From the NCBI RefSeq assembly GCF_017307055.1, contig NZ_JAFLEQ010000008.1, positions 301,883 through 360,911 of the forward strand: a DNA stretch of 59,029 bases, read 5' to 3'. Source of the DNA: Corynebacterium mendelii. GTDB lineage: Bacteria > Actinomycetota > Actinomycetes > Mycobacteriales > Mycobacteriaceae. The translations under genes and the position numbers were made by a program. Under the pieces are notes generated by a model that was not told the DNA's origin, searched no databases, and worked only from the letters and a program-made list of their open reading frames with translations. Shown here in pieces: positions 27,001-34,518 of the stretch (the stretch's first letter is position 1; each line of letters starts with the position of its first letter).

Positions 27001-30000
27001 TGCGCGCAACCAACACCCGGCTTGGCGGTACCTACGAGTCAGCCTCCGATGTTGAAACTGTCGCCCCGCTCGCAGTACCGGCGGTCACGAGACCGGACTT
27101 CGGTGAAAACCAGTCCGTCACCGTCGGCAAGGCCCCCAACTCGCCTGATTTTGTGGAGGGCGACATTGTTAGGGTGACGGTCAAGGGTGTTGCCGGTCAG
27201 CCGGACCGTGTGGAAGAACGGACCCTCACCGGTGCTGATGTTCAAGCCGCCAATGACGGCACATTTGTTGTCGAGTTGGACAAGATTGCTCCCGAGCAGA
27301 AGATTTCGGTCACCGCCACGCGTGGAACCAGCACCAAGGGCGGCAACGAGGCTGTTGCTCCGGGACTCGCCACGCCCGTGGTCCCGGAATTGACTGCAGG
27401 CAATGACGTCACCATCACCGCTCATCCCACAGCGGACTTCCGTGAGGGGGATGTGGTGACTGTGACTGTCACGAATCCCGACAAGTCAGTACAGACAATC
27501 GAACACACCATCACCGCTGAGGAAGCCAAAGCCAACGCTTTCACCCTTGAGCAGGGAGAAGGAACGGACCGGATCAACACTCCGCTTGCGGCCGGTTCGA
27601 AAGTCCAGGCCACCAACAGGCGTTCCGGCTTCGAACGTATCGGCAAAGAACAGTCGCTTGAACCGCTGACCACTCCGGTGATCAACCAGCCGGAGGTCAA
27701 CGACCGCCAGCTGGTGGTTGGCAGAAAGCCGGATGCCCCGGCATATGTCGCCGGTGACAAGATTGTGGTGACCGTGGGTGGCCAAACCTACGAGAAAACT
27801 CTCGAATCACCTGCAGATATTGACGCCGCCAATAACGCCACGCTGACGATTCCGCTTGATAAAGCTGTTGCTCCCGGTGATACGGCCACTGTCCGTGTGA
27901 CCCGTGACGGCTCAACCAACAAGGGTGATGATCAACTCGTTCCAAAGCTTGCCGCACCGGCGATTGAAGGCGCGGTCGAGGCCGGTCAGCGTCGTGTTCC
28001 CGTGGTGGTCAACGACACCATTGAGTTTCGGCAGGGCGACGTTATCAAGGTGACCGTCACAGACAAGGATGGCGGCAAGGTAGTCGAAGAGCATGAAGTG
28101 ACGGCCGAGGAAGCCGCAGCCGGCAGACTCACGGTCATGCTTGACCGGGCTTTGCAGCCGGAAGATACCGTTTCCGTTGACAACACCCGCGGCGATGACT
28201 TCTCAACGGGCGGTAACTCGGCTGTTGTTCCGAAGCCGAAGCCACTGGCTGAACCTGTGATCGCCGTGCCGATCAGCAAGGGGGACAAGTCCGTCCTGTT
28301 GACCCCCGCAGACAAACTGAACGCTCCCTTCCAGCCCGGCGATGTCATTCGGGTGACCATCGGGGACAAGAGCTACGAGCATGAGGTCACACCGGATGAG
28401 GCCCGGACCGGCTCGGTCGTCATCACCCCCGAGATTCCGCTCGCAGCCGGTGACACCGTGGCACCGGTCAACACCCGGGCAGGCATGGACGAGGTTCCCG
28501 GACAACCCGAGTCCGTTCCCTACCCCCTGGCACAACCGTTGATCACCAGCAGTCCCCTCGTCGATGACAATGAAATCGTCGTGACGCCGGTTGACCCCGA
28601 GATTGCTTTCCGTGAAGGCGATGTCCTGGTGATCACCGTCAATGAGACACCGGTTGAGCATGTCATTTCTGAACAGGAAGCCAAAACAGGTGAGGTTGCA
28701 TTAACCACTGGCACGTCCTTCGCGGACGGTGATGTCATCAGCGTCACCAATACCCGTGGCGATGACTCAGTCCGGGGCAATACTGTTACGGTTCAGGGAA
28801 AGAAGGCAATCCCCCCGATTGCTGTTCCGAAGATCATCACCGATCCCGGTGTTGACACCACGGAGCTGACTGTCCAACCCGCAAAAGACAATTTCATCGA
28901 AGGTGAAATCATCACCGTCACCATCGACGGCAAAGCGTACGAGCACACGGTGACCGCGGAAGACGCGGAATCCGGAGTTGTCACCGTCACGGTCGATCCG
29001 ATGAAACCCGGTCAGAGGGCATCCGTGAGCAATACGCGACAGGGATTCGCGCCGGTCAACGGCAACGATGTCACAGTCGACGTGCCACTGGCACGCCCCC
29101 TGATCACCACAGTTCCGGTCGACGGCACTGACGCTGTCACCATCACTCCGGTGGAAGGGGAACAGTTCGTGGCTGGGGACACACTGGTGATCACGCAATC
29201 CAACGGTGATCCGATCAACCATGTCATTACCGCTGAAGAAGCGGCGGATGGCAGCGTCTATGTGGAAACCTCGGAACTTACTTACGGCGATACCGTGACA
29301 GTCGCGAACACCCGTGGCGAGGGCAATACCGAGGACACCAAGCGCCTCGGCAATACAGTCACGGTTGCGTACCCGCCGCTGGCCCGGCCGGTGATCACCA
29401 CCGACCCCGTTGCCGGAACGCAACAACTGTCCGTCGAGACGGCCCCCGGGCAGAGGCTCCTCAAAGGTGACCTCATCACGATCACCATCGGTGATAAAAA
29501 ATACGGGCACGAGGTCACTGAACAGGATGTCAAAAAGGCGGCCATTGTCATTGACGTTGCAGCCATGTCCCCGGGACAGATGGCCACGGTGACCAACAGT
29601 CGCGGCGAGCAGACTATCGGTGGAAATAAAGTGGAAGTACCGGTACAGCCTCTGGCCACGCCGTACATCACCACGACCGTTACCGAAGGAACCAGTGTGC
29701 TAACGGTTGTTCCCGCCGATGACAAGCCCTTTGTTGCAGGGGATACGCTCACAGTCATCGTCGGCGACACAACCCACACCCACGTGGTGTCTCTGGAAGA
29801 AGCCGATGCTGACTCCGCGACGATCCCGATTGACCCGATGGAACCGGGTGACTCGGCCACTGTCACCAACTCCCGGGACGGTCTTGCGGAGACCGAGGGC
29901 AACACGGTGTCCGTGCCGAAGCAGATTCCGTTGGCGACGCCGAAGATTGTCACTGATCCGGTCATCGACACCTCTGAACTGGAGGTTGTTCCGGATGGTG

Positions 30001-30842
30001 ACGAACCCTTCAACGCCGGTGACACGATTGTGATCACTATCGGTGACAAGCGCTACATCCATGTTGTGACGGGGGCCGAAGCTGAAGCCGGTTCCGTGCG
30101 CATCGGAGTCGATCCGATGGCTGCGGAGCAGACTGCAGTTGTGTTCAACTCCCGTCCCGGTGTCCCGCAGGTCGACGGCAATCAGGTGTCGACCCCCAAG
30201 CCTGAGCCGCTGCCGTTGGCGAAACCGAAGATTGTCACCGATGTCAAAAATGGCACTGCGAAGTTGGAGATTGTTCCGGCTGATTCAGCGGTCCCGTTCG
30301 TGGTGGGTGACGTTTTGACGATCACTGCCCAGGGACACGTATTCACGCACATCGTGACTGCGGCTGAAGCGGCAGTCAACAGTGTTGTGTTCGCCCTTCC
30401 GCAAGGCATGACGGCCGGCGACAAAGCCAGTGTCATCAACTCCAGGGCAGATAAGGTTGTCGACGGCAACGAGGTCGAGGTCCCGGTTGAAAAGCCGGAA
30501 CCGAAACCCGCACCGAAACGGGAAGAATCCTCGTCCGCCGGATCTGTGCTCCCCTGGTTGATCGGTGTCCCGCTGGTGGGCGGAGGTATCGCATGGATGG
30601 CCCAGCAGTTCGGCCACCAGGCCCCTGCCCCCGCTCCGGTGGCTCCCGAGACTGCCCCCGCGCCGGAAGCACCGGCAAAAGGCATTGTCAAAGATGCCCC
30701 GATTGACCGCGACAAGCCGGTCACCGGGATACTCGCCCAGACAGGCGCCAACGTGCTCGGCCTGGGAATCATTGCCCTGCTGATGGTGATCGTCGGCGCG
30801 CTGTTGATCATCCGCCGCCGCACGTCCACCGACGGGGTGTGA
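21021..30842 (+). CDS. Giant repeat-containing, sortase-anchored surface adhesin-like protein
   Basis: About 3273 residues. GTG 21021 was chosen because AGGAG lies seven bases upstream and a clear signal peptide follows, with cleavage near AHA/ASS; an earlier in-frame GTG at 20919 would hide it. Residues about 47-487 are a globular domain paralogous to that of the protein at 8018 (shared LYGGFGAPQ, DAEQFSD, NNMAIGFVLPF, cysteine pairs); it resembles CshA-type non-repeat domains. A YPDG-like linker follows at about 607-662. About 25 repeats of 90-110 residues fill 670-3150, each with a GD motif and a terminal NTR or ATR motif; repeats 1-17 alternate between two subtypes. The C-terminus has a hydrophobic helix, a Pro/Ala region, LAQTG at 3238-3242 (a sortase-type signal), a helix and RRR tail. 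The function is inferred to be adhesion. Base composition is less GC-rich than its neighbours. Confidence 0.85.
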   Translation: MSSPKNIDAGSLGKRLLCLLTAAVVAVAGMVTGIVPGAGALMPRAHAASSFADSNGSGLKLVLGEGGQTYGQIYWIDWTALNEGNLLQRLTDNEVVSLEFNFGNAATLTADLDFKESTQLEGKTTRGGAKPLKGAHPHLYGGFGAPQIITDNRNAQPWAYRYPNRKKLYPDPSYTDAGPLNYYYKTPEGTAVALGFDPKVDYSPDYSLNVNLKNINVRSSGGGGQDYTVVFSDAEQFSDKKKDEFGIEVGENDPYKPYKFGLLKTANATPENKKVTALDDVSCGGFGERKVTCRVSPQGRPAPAAVMLAAFKPTSFRAFMKGDKPNNMAIGFVLPFSSGTTIVDHVDAATGREVDEKTEFDLSIKASRDDEAETFGVTDGPGKPVVGTRESLQVSNEPITWKSSARKPIHKNYYPEWTCHAYSYPTDPAVVTADKLGQFTEREVVVSEERDFGDDAYSSTVQIVKDPSVAYYSCDVVWHAFELKPPSLEKITSGEKDTGIKVSGIGDYAEKVTVTVDDKQVVLTRADDGWMTPDGDFRVTTNEDGTVELEIVESARKKYDKKVFKATQDRFIDNRDLTSDDSNEVVLDTVPDNQISVVDPAITPVLDPQRLTDAEKAAVKKAIEDANAGNFPPETTVKVGDKGKVTITYPDDTRNELAPEKTITPIPLATPTVPETPAAGTREIEIGRGDGTPYRKGDKVTLTITDADGKNPRTIEKDISETDVVNGKVVIQVTDNDGKPLQPGQRIQAKNERGSLGATNSDVGVVPHMPTPVLKQPEVGDTVAKIAKPAEGTPEYKAGDSITITVTNEDGKEVAVTLPNLSTAQAEKANRGELTISLVDDDGEPFVVSPSATMTVSAQRSETTKKGENKITKPLARPVVPEVTSGAEDGKGLPIRITPEQGKKFRPGDVVEIFVTKPDGDGAVKVQHTITEDEEGGFDFVPLKPLEPETTVKADNTRANGNIRKEGKEEIVPALVKPQITNPDFGEKRSVILSKANGSPDFVAGDTIEITTPLFDDEGQPIVEDGVPVHGVLGEIALTAENAKAANEGGVKMEIGDIFPGQTITVLAVRASTLSIGKSQTAPDLAAPHVEPIKAGQTSVKIRPEDNEHAPYREGDIVKITETIPSNDPDAESGNKPRYHTITKAEADKGFFTYTPEKPFEPGSKVSVFNSRHQLYRDGNTVEVLALSAPVLAPIDFGKDVNVTVRPVADSEKYQTGDSITVTVVDAEGNPVKDDNGQPRKETIKITDENRKAANDADKGLTFKFGEIKPGETLRVSNTRGTRETTGNDRTAPKLATPVIVSAKAGDTAVEVNDTTNDKVFYRLGDEVTIVVEKANKEKVTYSHTIDKNDIAERIDHNTFTFELKDKEGNPVKLEPGDTLVPTNKANDFEAQGDRVKIPDLTTPHIADVEVGDEATTVAREEGAPKFVAGDEIAVTVTYPDGTKDTFTRTLKTAQEIEAANDPSRGVTVPVDKLGPEATVKVSVSRNGTQSKDGNSVETKPLFAPKLAQPSAGDTAVRVKPAADKPFREGDELEFTIGDRTITHEISKKGLEKTDPDGFFPVELVDGENVIMLAPGDTITVKNTRKGFFTEADSKSIAELAVPHINDIEVGDKSVTVTKADGSPDYVKNDIIEIVKADENGKPVPDGEGFPVVVALKRLENDDEVKRANSGSGITIDVEKLAPDTHLFVETTRGPAINEGNRVSTKPLAAPVVQQPAAGDRFVRIGRTGDTPYRAGDVVKVKVNGKQTIEHEVSATDIAGFATNGFFELNLPEDQVLSPDDKVTVTNNRSGFTGGSDEKRIPALVNPVIDPIEVGTQTVTVKKADQSPDYVIDDVIRVAKLDAEGNPVVIDGKEVVFEKKITNQAEADQANSPKGITVDVNGIGPNTVLEVAATRGGATNTNNRVATQPLAAPDVPAVKAGTGPIAITPVKDDEGNVVAPFRENDVIEVTFSYPASDNGKPRTETVPHTVTKEEAESGIVEVTPNTGLEPGSTVRATNTRLGGTYESASDVETVAPLAVPAVTRPDFGENQSVTVGKAPNSPDFVEGDIVRVTVKGVAGQPDRVEERTLTGADVQAANDGTFVVELDKIAPEQKISVTATRGTSTKGGNEAVAPGLATPVVPELTAGNDVTITAHPTADFREGDVVTVTVTNPDKSVQTIEHTITAEEAKANAFTLEQGEGTDRINTPLAAGSKVQATNRRSGFERIGKEQSLEPLTTPVINQPEVNDRQLVVGRKPDAPAYVAGDKIVVTVGGQTYEKTLESPADIDAANNATLTIPLDKAVAPGDTATVRVTRDGSTNKGDDQLVPKLAAPAIEGAVEAGQRRVPVVVNDTIEFRQGDVIKVTVTDKDGGKVVEEHEVTAEEAAAGRLTVMLDRALQPEDTVSVDNTRGDDFSTGGNSAVVPKPKPLAEPVIAVPISKGDKSVLLTPADKLNAPFQPGDVIRVTIGDKSYEHEVTPDEARTGSVVITPEIPLAAGDTVAPVNTRAGMDEVPGQPESVPYPLAQPLITSSPLVDDNEIVVTPVDPEIAFREGDVLVITVNETPVEHVISEQEAKTGEVALTTGTSFADGDVISVTNTRGDDSVRGNTVTVQGKKAIPPIAVPKIITDPGVDTTELTVQPAKDNFIEGEIITVTIDGKAYEHTVTAEDAESGVVTVTVDPMKPGQRASVSNTRQGFAPVNGNDVTVDVPLARPLITTVPVDGTDAVTITPVEGEQFVAGDTLVITQSNGDPINHVITAEEAADGSVYVETSELTYGDTVTVANTRGEGNTEDTKRLGNTVTVAYPPLARPVITTDPVAGTQQLSVETAPGQRLLKGDLITITIGDKKYGHEVTEQDVKKAAIVIDVAAMSPGQMATVTNSRGEQTIGGNKVEVPVQPLATPYITTTVTEGTSVLTVVPADDKPFVAGDTLTVIVGDTTHTHVVSLEEADADSATIPIDPMEPGDSATVTNSRDGLAETEGNTVSVPKQIPLATPKIVTDPVIDTSELEVVPDGDEPFNAGDTIVITIGDKRYIHVVTGAEAEAGSVRIGVDPMAAEQTAVVFNSRPGVPQVDGNQVSTPKPEPLPLAKPKIVTDVKNGTAKLEIVPADSAVPFVVGDVLTITAQGHVFTHIVTAAEAAVNSVVFALPQGMTAGDKASVINSRADKVVDGNEVEVPVEKPEPKPAPKREESSSAGSVLPWLIGVPLVGGGIAWMAQQFGHQAPAPAPVAPETAPAPEAPAKGIVKDAPIDRDKPVTGILAQTGANVLGLGIIALLMVIVGALLIIRRRTSTDGV
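23028..30480 (+). repeat. Tandem repeat region of the giant adhesin, about 25 protein-level units
   Basis: Units of about 90-110 residues. Even-numbered units 2-16 (type B) carry SPDF/YV.GD, a run ending in AAND or KANR, and an ATRG- or SRNG-type end. Odd units and all of 18-25 (type A) carry F..GD, EH.VT or TH.VS, and NTR. The alternation runs to about 28250; after that only type A occurs. Repeats have diverged at DNA level, so this is old duplication. Confidence 0.85.
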
Positions 30843-30869
30843 AAGCCAGTGACAACTCAATAATGGGCA

Positions 30870-30897
30870 GGTGGGCCGGGTGAAAACCCGGCCCACC
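30870..30897 (+). terminator. GAAA-loop hairpin after the giant adhesin gene
   Basis: GGTGGGCCGGGT (30870-30881) and ACCCGGCCCACC (30886-30897) are perfect 12-bp arms closed by a GAAA tetraloop, 28 bases past the stop codon. No U-run follows; many actinobacterial terminators lack one. Confidence 0.7.
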
Positions 30898-31297
30898 GCC
30901 GGCGGGCCGTCTGCCCTCCCAAGGAAAACACTGAGGTGATTTCCGGGAAAGAGCAGAAGGCCCGCTTTCTTTTTTCGCGCGCAGACCTCGAAGTTCACGG
31001 CTCTTGCCCACCGGAATCGGCGCTGCCCCGACAAAGCCCCACACGGCACCCCCTTGCCTGAACCGGTGACAGGGCGCGCCACCACTTCGTCGTCGGTCCG
31101 GCGCAGAAAAAACACAGGCTCCGGGGCCTTCGGCGCAACAGACACGGCCCAACCGGTGAGCTGGTGGGGAGTCACTCATGGTCGGCAGCACCATCATGAG
31201 CCGGGTCCGGCGGCGGTGGTTGACTCTTTGCGGCGCAGTTTTAATCCCGGGGTCCCACACCTGGCCGGAGTGCGGGCTGTGCGGGGTTGGTGCACAA

Positions 31298-31340
31298 TTC
31301 AAAAAAAGACCGCAGCCTGTATTCGGCTGCGGTCTTTGTT
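31298..31340 (-). terminator. Rho-independent terminator of bcp
   Basis: AAAGACCGCAGCC (31305-31317) and GGCTGCGGTCTTT (31325-31337) are perfect 13-bp arms with a 7-base loop. On the minus strand a run of seven T follows, so it ends bcp transcription. Confidence 0.9.
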
Positions 31341-31403
31341 GCCCCGGGCGTGTGCGGCCCAATTTTTTCCGGAGCGTGGTGGACCCACCACCACTTTTGG
31401 CTT

Positions 31404-31898
31404 CTATGAGTTGTCGTCAACCCCCAGAGTCTTTAACACACGGGCCACATGGCCGGTGGCCTTGACGTTGTACATGGCGTGCTCGATGACACCTTCTTTG
31501 TCGATGACGAACGTGGAGCGGATAACACCCTGAACAACCCTGCCGTAGTTCTTCTTCTCGCCGAAAGCACCCCAGGCCGCCATGGTTTGTTTGGTCGGGT
31601 CACTGAGCAAAGTGAAACCCAGACTGTGGTTGGCGTTGAAGGACTCCAGTTTTTCCGGCTTGTCGGGGGAGACCCCGACCACTGTGTAGCCGTGGCCGGT
31701 CAAAGCCGACAGATTATCCCGGAAGTCACAGGACTCTTTCGTGCAGCCGGGGGTTTCGGCCTTCGGGTAGAAATAGACGATGACGCGTTCACCGGTGTGG
31801 TCGGCCAGAGTGAAGCTGTTGCCCTGCTGGTCAACAAGAACCAGATCGGGGGCTTTGTCGCCCGGTTGAAGGCGGATGGTTTCTTGTGTCTCGCTCAT
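31404..31898 (-). CDS. bcp: Thioredoxin-dependent peroxiredoxin, Bcp/PrxQ type
   Basis: A 164-residue AhpC/TSA-family peroxiredoxin that reduces hydrogen peroxide and organic hydroperoxides using thioredoxin-type donors in the cytosol. The active-site block TPGCTKESCDFRD carries the peroxidatic Cys and, five residues later, a second Cys as expected for the PrxQ/Bcp subgroup that forms an intramolecular disulfide. PKAETPGC and the downstream VGVSPD and RSTFVID motifs are typical. The ATG at 31898 is the natural start; the promoter may lie in the 60 bases that separate it from the divergent rplJ promoter. A strong terminator follows the gene. Confidence 0.95.
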   Translation of the reverse strand: MSETQETIRLQPGDKAPDLVLVDQQGNSFTLADHTGERVIVYFYPKAETPGCTKESCDFRDNLSALTGHGYTVVGVSPDKPEKLESFNANHSLGFTLLSDPTKQTMAAWGAFGEKKNYGRVVQGVIRSTFVIDKEGVIEHAMYNVKATGHVARVLKTLGVDDNS

Positions 31899-31936
31899 GG
31901 GGCAAGTCTAGTGGGTCGATGGAAATCCGCGTTTTG

Positions 31937-31965
31937 TTGCGTATCCTTCCCGACCACGCTATAGT
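31937..31965 (+). promoter_or_regulatory. Promoter of rplJ-rplL
   Basis: TTGCGT (31937-31942) and TATAGT (31960-31965) are spaced exactly 17 bases. Transcription would start near 31972, giving a leader of about 300 bases before rplJ. Confidence 0.75.
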
Positions 31966-31971
31966 TCCACC

Positions 31972-32278
31972 TCGGACTTAAAAAGGAACACGTCTAGCAC
32001 GTGTTTTCCGACCAAGTTTCACCGAAGACCGTCGGTTATCCGCACACAATCCGTGCGGGTCGAAGGTTCCCCGGGGCAAGCGGGGAACAACCCACGCAGG
32101 AGACACTTGGCGCAACCCCACACTTTTGTGGATGTTCGTGCCCCGTGCTTCTGCACGGGGTTGTGGTGTTTATGCAGTGTTTTGCCCTACCGGGCGATAC
32201 TGCGGCGCACCGTGACCCCGGCGGACGACAACAAATACACGAATACGGTTTTTCAAGGAAGGAGGCGAGGTTAGACAA
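31972..32278 (+). promoter_or_regulatory. rplJ leader, probable ribosomal protein L10 leader RNA
   Basis: The long leader holds at least two perfect hairpins: GTTCCCC (32066-32072) with GGGGAAC (32082-32088), and CCCCGTGC (32141-32148) with GCACGGGG (32153-32160) around TTCT, followed by TTGTGGTGTTT. Between them is AACCCACGCAGGAGAC, reminiscent of the L10-binding kink region. In many bacteria L10-(L7/L12) binds such a leader to repress its own operon. I assign this by position and structure, not by a model search. Confidence 0.6.
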
Positions 32279-32797
32279 ATGGCAAACCCCAAAAATGCAG
32301 AGTCTTTGGCACAGCTGAAGGAACTTTTCGACAACAACCACACTGTCGTGCTCACTGAGTACCGTGGCCTGTCTGTTGCAAAGATCACCGAGCTGCGTCG
32401 CGCTCTTGGTGCCGATGTGACCTACGCCGTCGCCAAGAACACCATGATCAAGATCGCGGCCAAGGAAGCTGGTGTCGAGGGACTCGACGACCACCTGACC
32501 GGTCCGACCGCTGTGGCGTTCATCTCCGGCGAGGCTGTTGACGCGGCCAAAGCGATGAAGGAATTCGGCAAAGACAACAAGGCCTTCATCATCAAGGGCG
32601 GCTACATGGACGGTGAAGCCCTCACCGCCGAGCAGGTTGCCGCCATCGCCGAGCTCGACAACCGGGAGACCACCCTCGCGAAACTCGCGGGTGCGCTTCA
32701 GGGAAGCCTGTCCAAGGCTGCCGGTCTGTTCAACGCTCCCGCCTCGCAGGTTGCCCGTCTGTCGGCTGCCCTGCAGGAGAAAAAGGAAGCAGCCTAA
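32279..32797 (+). CDS. rplJ: 50S ribosomal protein L10
   Basis: A 172-residue L10. The N-terminal domain ([20 protein letters not shown]) binds 23S rRNA, and the Ala/Leu-rich C-terminal helix ([20 protein letters not shown] and following) binds L7/L12 dimers to form the stalk that recruits translation GTPases. Start is ATG 32279 with GGAAGGAGG about 13 bases upstream. rplL follows 176 bases later in the same operon. A structured leader upstream suggests autoregulation. Confidence 0.98.
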   Translation: MANPKNAESLAQLKELFDNNHTVVLTEYRGLSVAKITELRRALGADVTYAVAKNTMIKIAAKEAGVEGLDDHLTGPTAVAFISGEAVDAAKAMKEFGKDNKAFIIKGGYMDGEALTAEQVAAIAELDNRETTLAKLAGALQGSLSKAAGLFNAPASQVARLSAALQEKKEAA

Positions 32798-32973
32798 CAG
32801 CCCCGCTTTCGGTGGGTGCCCGATCGGGCACACACCGCAACCGACAACTTATTTGTCGCACAACGAACATCACCGCTTGTCCGGTTGACACACATCTTTT
32901 CTCACCCACGGTGAGTCCCGGGTCTTACCCGGGGTCCGGACAAGAGTAAAAAAACACGAAAGGAAACGCCACC

Positions 32974-33360
32974 ATGGCTAAGTACAGCAACGATGAACTC
33001 ATCGAGGCCTTCAAGGAAATGACCCTCATCGAACTCTCCGAGTTCGTGAAACTGTTCGAGGAGACCTTCGACGTCACCGCCGCCGCCCCGGTTGCTGCTG
33101 TTGCCGCTGCCGGCCCCGCCGGCGATGCTGCCGCTGAGGAAGAAAAAGACGAGTTCGACGTCATCATCGAAGACGCCGGCGCCAAGAAGATCGGTGTCAT
33201 TAAGGTCGTCCGCGAGATCGACTCCAGCCTGGGCCTGAAAGACGCCAAGGAACTGGTCGAGTCCGCCCCCAAGGCCATCCTGGAAGGTGCTTCCAAGGAG
33301 GACGCCGAGGCTGCCAAGGCCAAGCTGGAAGAAGCTGGCGCCAAGGTCACCCTCAAGTAG
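32974..33360 (+). CDS. rplL: 50S ribosomal protein L7/L12
   Basis: A 128-residue L7/L12. The N-terminal helices ([20 protein letters not shown]) dimerise and bind L10; an Ala/Pro-rich hinge spans about 38-55; the C-terminal domain ([23 protein letters not shown]) contacts EF-Tu and EF-G. ATG 32974 follows GAAAGGAAA. The gene ends the rplJL operon, with a strong terminator about 70 bases downstream. Codon choice is strongly biased, as expected for one of the most abundant proteins. Confidence 0.98.
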   Translation: MAKYSNDELIEAFKEMTLIELSEFVKLFEETFDVTAAAPVAAVAAAGPAGDAAAEEEKDEFDVIIEDAGAKKIGVIKVVREIDSSLGLKDAKELVESAPKAILEGASKEDAEAAKAKLEEAGAKVTLK

Positions 33361-33427
33361 GACCTTCAGCCGCGCCTGCGCCCGGCCCGCCGGTGCGCCC
33401 TGTGCGGCAGTAGCCTGAGTTTTCACC

Positions 33428-33511
33428 ACAACACCCCGCTTCCCCTTATCCGGGACCGATCGGCGACAACGCCGTCGGCCCGACCGGGCGGCGGGGTGTT
33501 GTCGTCTTTTT
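33428..33511 (+). terminator. Rho-independent terminator of rplJ-rplL
   Basis: ACAACACCCCGC (33428-33439) and GCGGGGTGTTGT (33491-33502) are perfect 12-bp arms enclosing a smaller hairpin, followed by CGTCTTTTTAA. Confidence 0.85.
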
Positions 33512-33639
33512 AAGCTTCCAGCCCCGGGGCCTTATTGTTAATACAACGTCACAATCACCGTGGCGGTTTGAAAACCCGCCTGCCAGCATCCCGCGGCAAC
33601 GCCCCGCTGTCCCGGGACCGGGTGTGAGGAACCTTGTCC

Positions 33640-34329
33640 ATGATGTCGCTACTGCAAGCCACCGCCGTCGGCCCCGACCCCTATGCGCCGATGCTCATGA
33701 TCATCGGCCTGTTTCTGGGGGTTGCCTTTCTGGTCATCACCTTCCTGGTGTGGCTGGACAAAGGGCTGTTGAACTTCACCGGCACCTCCTACGCCGACAC
33801 CGACCTGGCGCCGCCGTCACTGATCACCGCCGTCGATGAGATGGTCCAGGAGAACCTGGGTGCGGTCTTTGCCGGGGAAGATCTGCTCCGCAGGTGGCAG
33901 GAAGTCAAACACCCGGTTGATTCCTCCAAGCCCTTCCACCGCCAGCAGCAGCATCCGGGAAGAACCCAGGTGCAGTCGTTTTGGGGGTATGTCACCGGGA
34001 TCGGTTTGCTCGAGCAGGGCGATGGGCAGGCCATCGAGGCGGTGGCCACAGCACTGCGGGCCGATATCGCGGCTTTTGTCGCCGATCACCCCGACGACCC
34101 GCGGGCAGCCCGGGCATCGGTGATCGCCGAAGCCGCCGACCGGGCGGGGCTGAAACCGAAACCGCAGCGGGCCACGGTCTTGTTCGGGGCGGCCAAAGCC
34201 TGGCAGCAGCTGTTGGGCGGCAGCCCCAGCGATCCGGAGGCCCTCGACGAATCGGTCCGCGCCACCCCCATGATCTATCCGGTGCGTGCCCTGGGCGGAT
34301 TTGTGCCCTACCGCGCCCGGGTGCGCTAG
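33640..34329 (+). CDS. Membrane-anchored protein of unknown function
   Basis: A 229-residue protein with one N-terminal transmembrane helix (about MLMIIGLFLGVAFLVITFLVW, residues 18-38) and a soluble domain of about 190 residues, mostly helical by composition, that I do not recognise. It carries repeated Arg/Ala-rich helices and ends VPYRARVR. The ATG at 33640 has TGAGGAA about nine bases upstream; a TTG at 33634 and ATG at 33643 are alternatives. A similar unknown membrane protein gene lies between rplL and rpoB in other corynebacteria (recollection). It is followed 190 bases later by a second envelope protein gene. Confidence 0.75.
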   Translation: MMSLLQATAVGPDPYAPMLMIIGLFLGVAFLVITFLVWLDKGLLNFTGTSYADTDLAPPSLITAVDEMVQENLGAVFAGEDLLRRWQEVKHPVDSSKPFHRQQQHPGRTQVQSFWGYVTGIGLLEQGDGQAIEAVATALRADIAAFVADHPDDPRAARASVIAEAADRAGLKPKPQRATVLFGAAKAWQQLLGGSPSDPEALDESVRATPMIYPVRALGGFVPYRARVR

Positions 34330-34482
34330 ACACGGGGCAAGCACCACTGCCCCGGGGTTTGACCGGCACCACCGGTTTAAAAGACCGGCTGTCCCCGGCA
34401 GGGGAGAGGTGGTGAGGTGGGCCGTGCCGGCTGGGGCGCATCCGTGGGTGGGACGGGTGCTTGCCCGGGCACACCGCAGTGT

Positions 34483-34511
34483 CGGACACTGCCGGCAGCT
34501 ACCGCTAGACT
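34483..34511 (+). promoter_or_regulatory. Leaderless promoter of the DUF3068 gene
   Basis: CGGACA (34483-34488) and TAGACT (34506-34511) are spaced exactly 17 bases. The ATG at 34519 is seven bases past the -10, where transcription should start. There is no ribosome-binding site, so the mRNA should be leaderless. Confidence 0.7.
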
Positions 34512-34518
34512 TGTCCGC

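Larger units (their letters stand above)
30843..31403. other. Spacer between the giant adhesin and bcp
   Basis: A 560-base convergent spacer with two hairpins at its ends (listed separately). I see no gene in 30900-31290; open frames there have no start signal or recognisable product. Confidence 0.6.
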
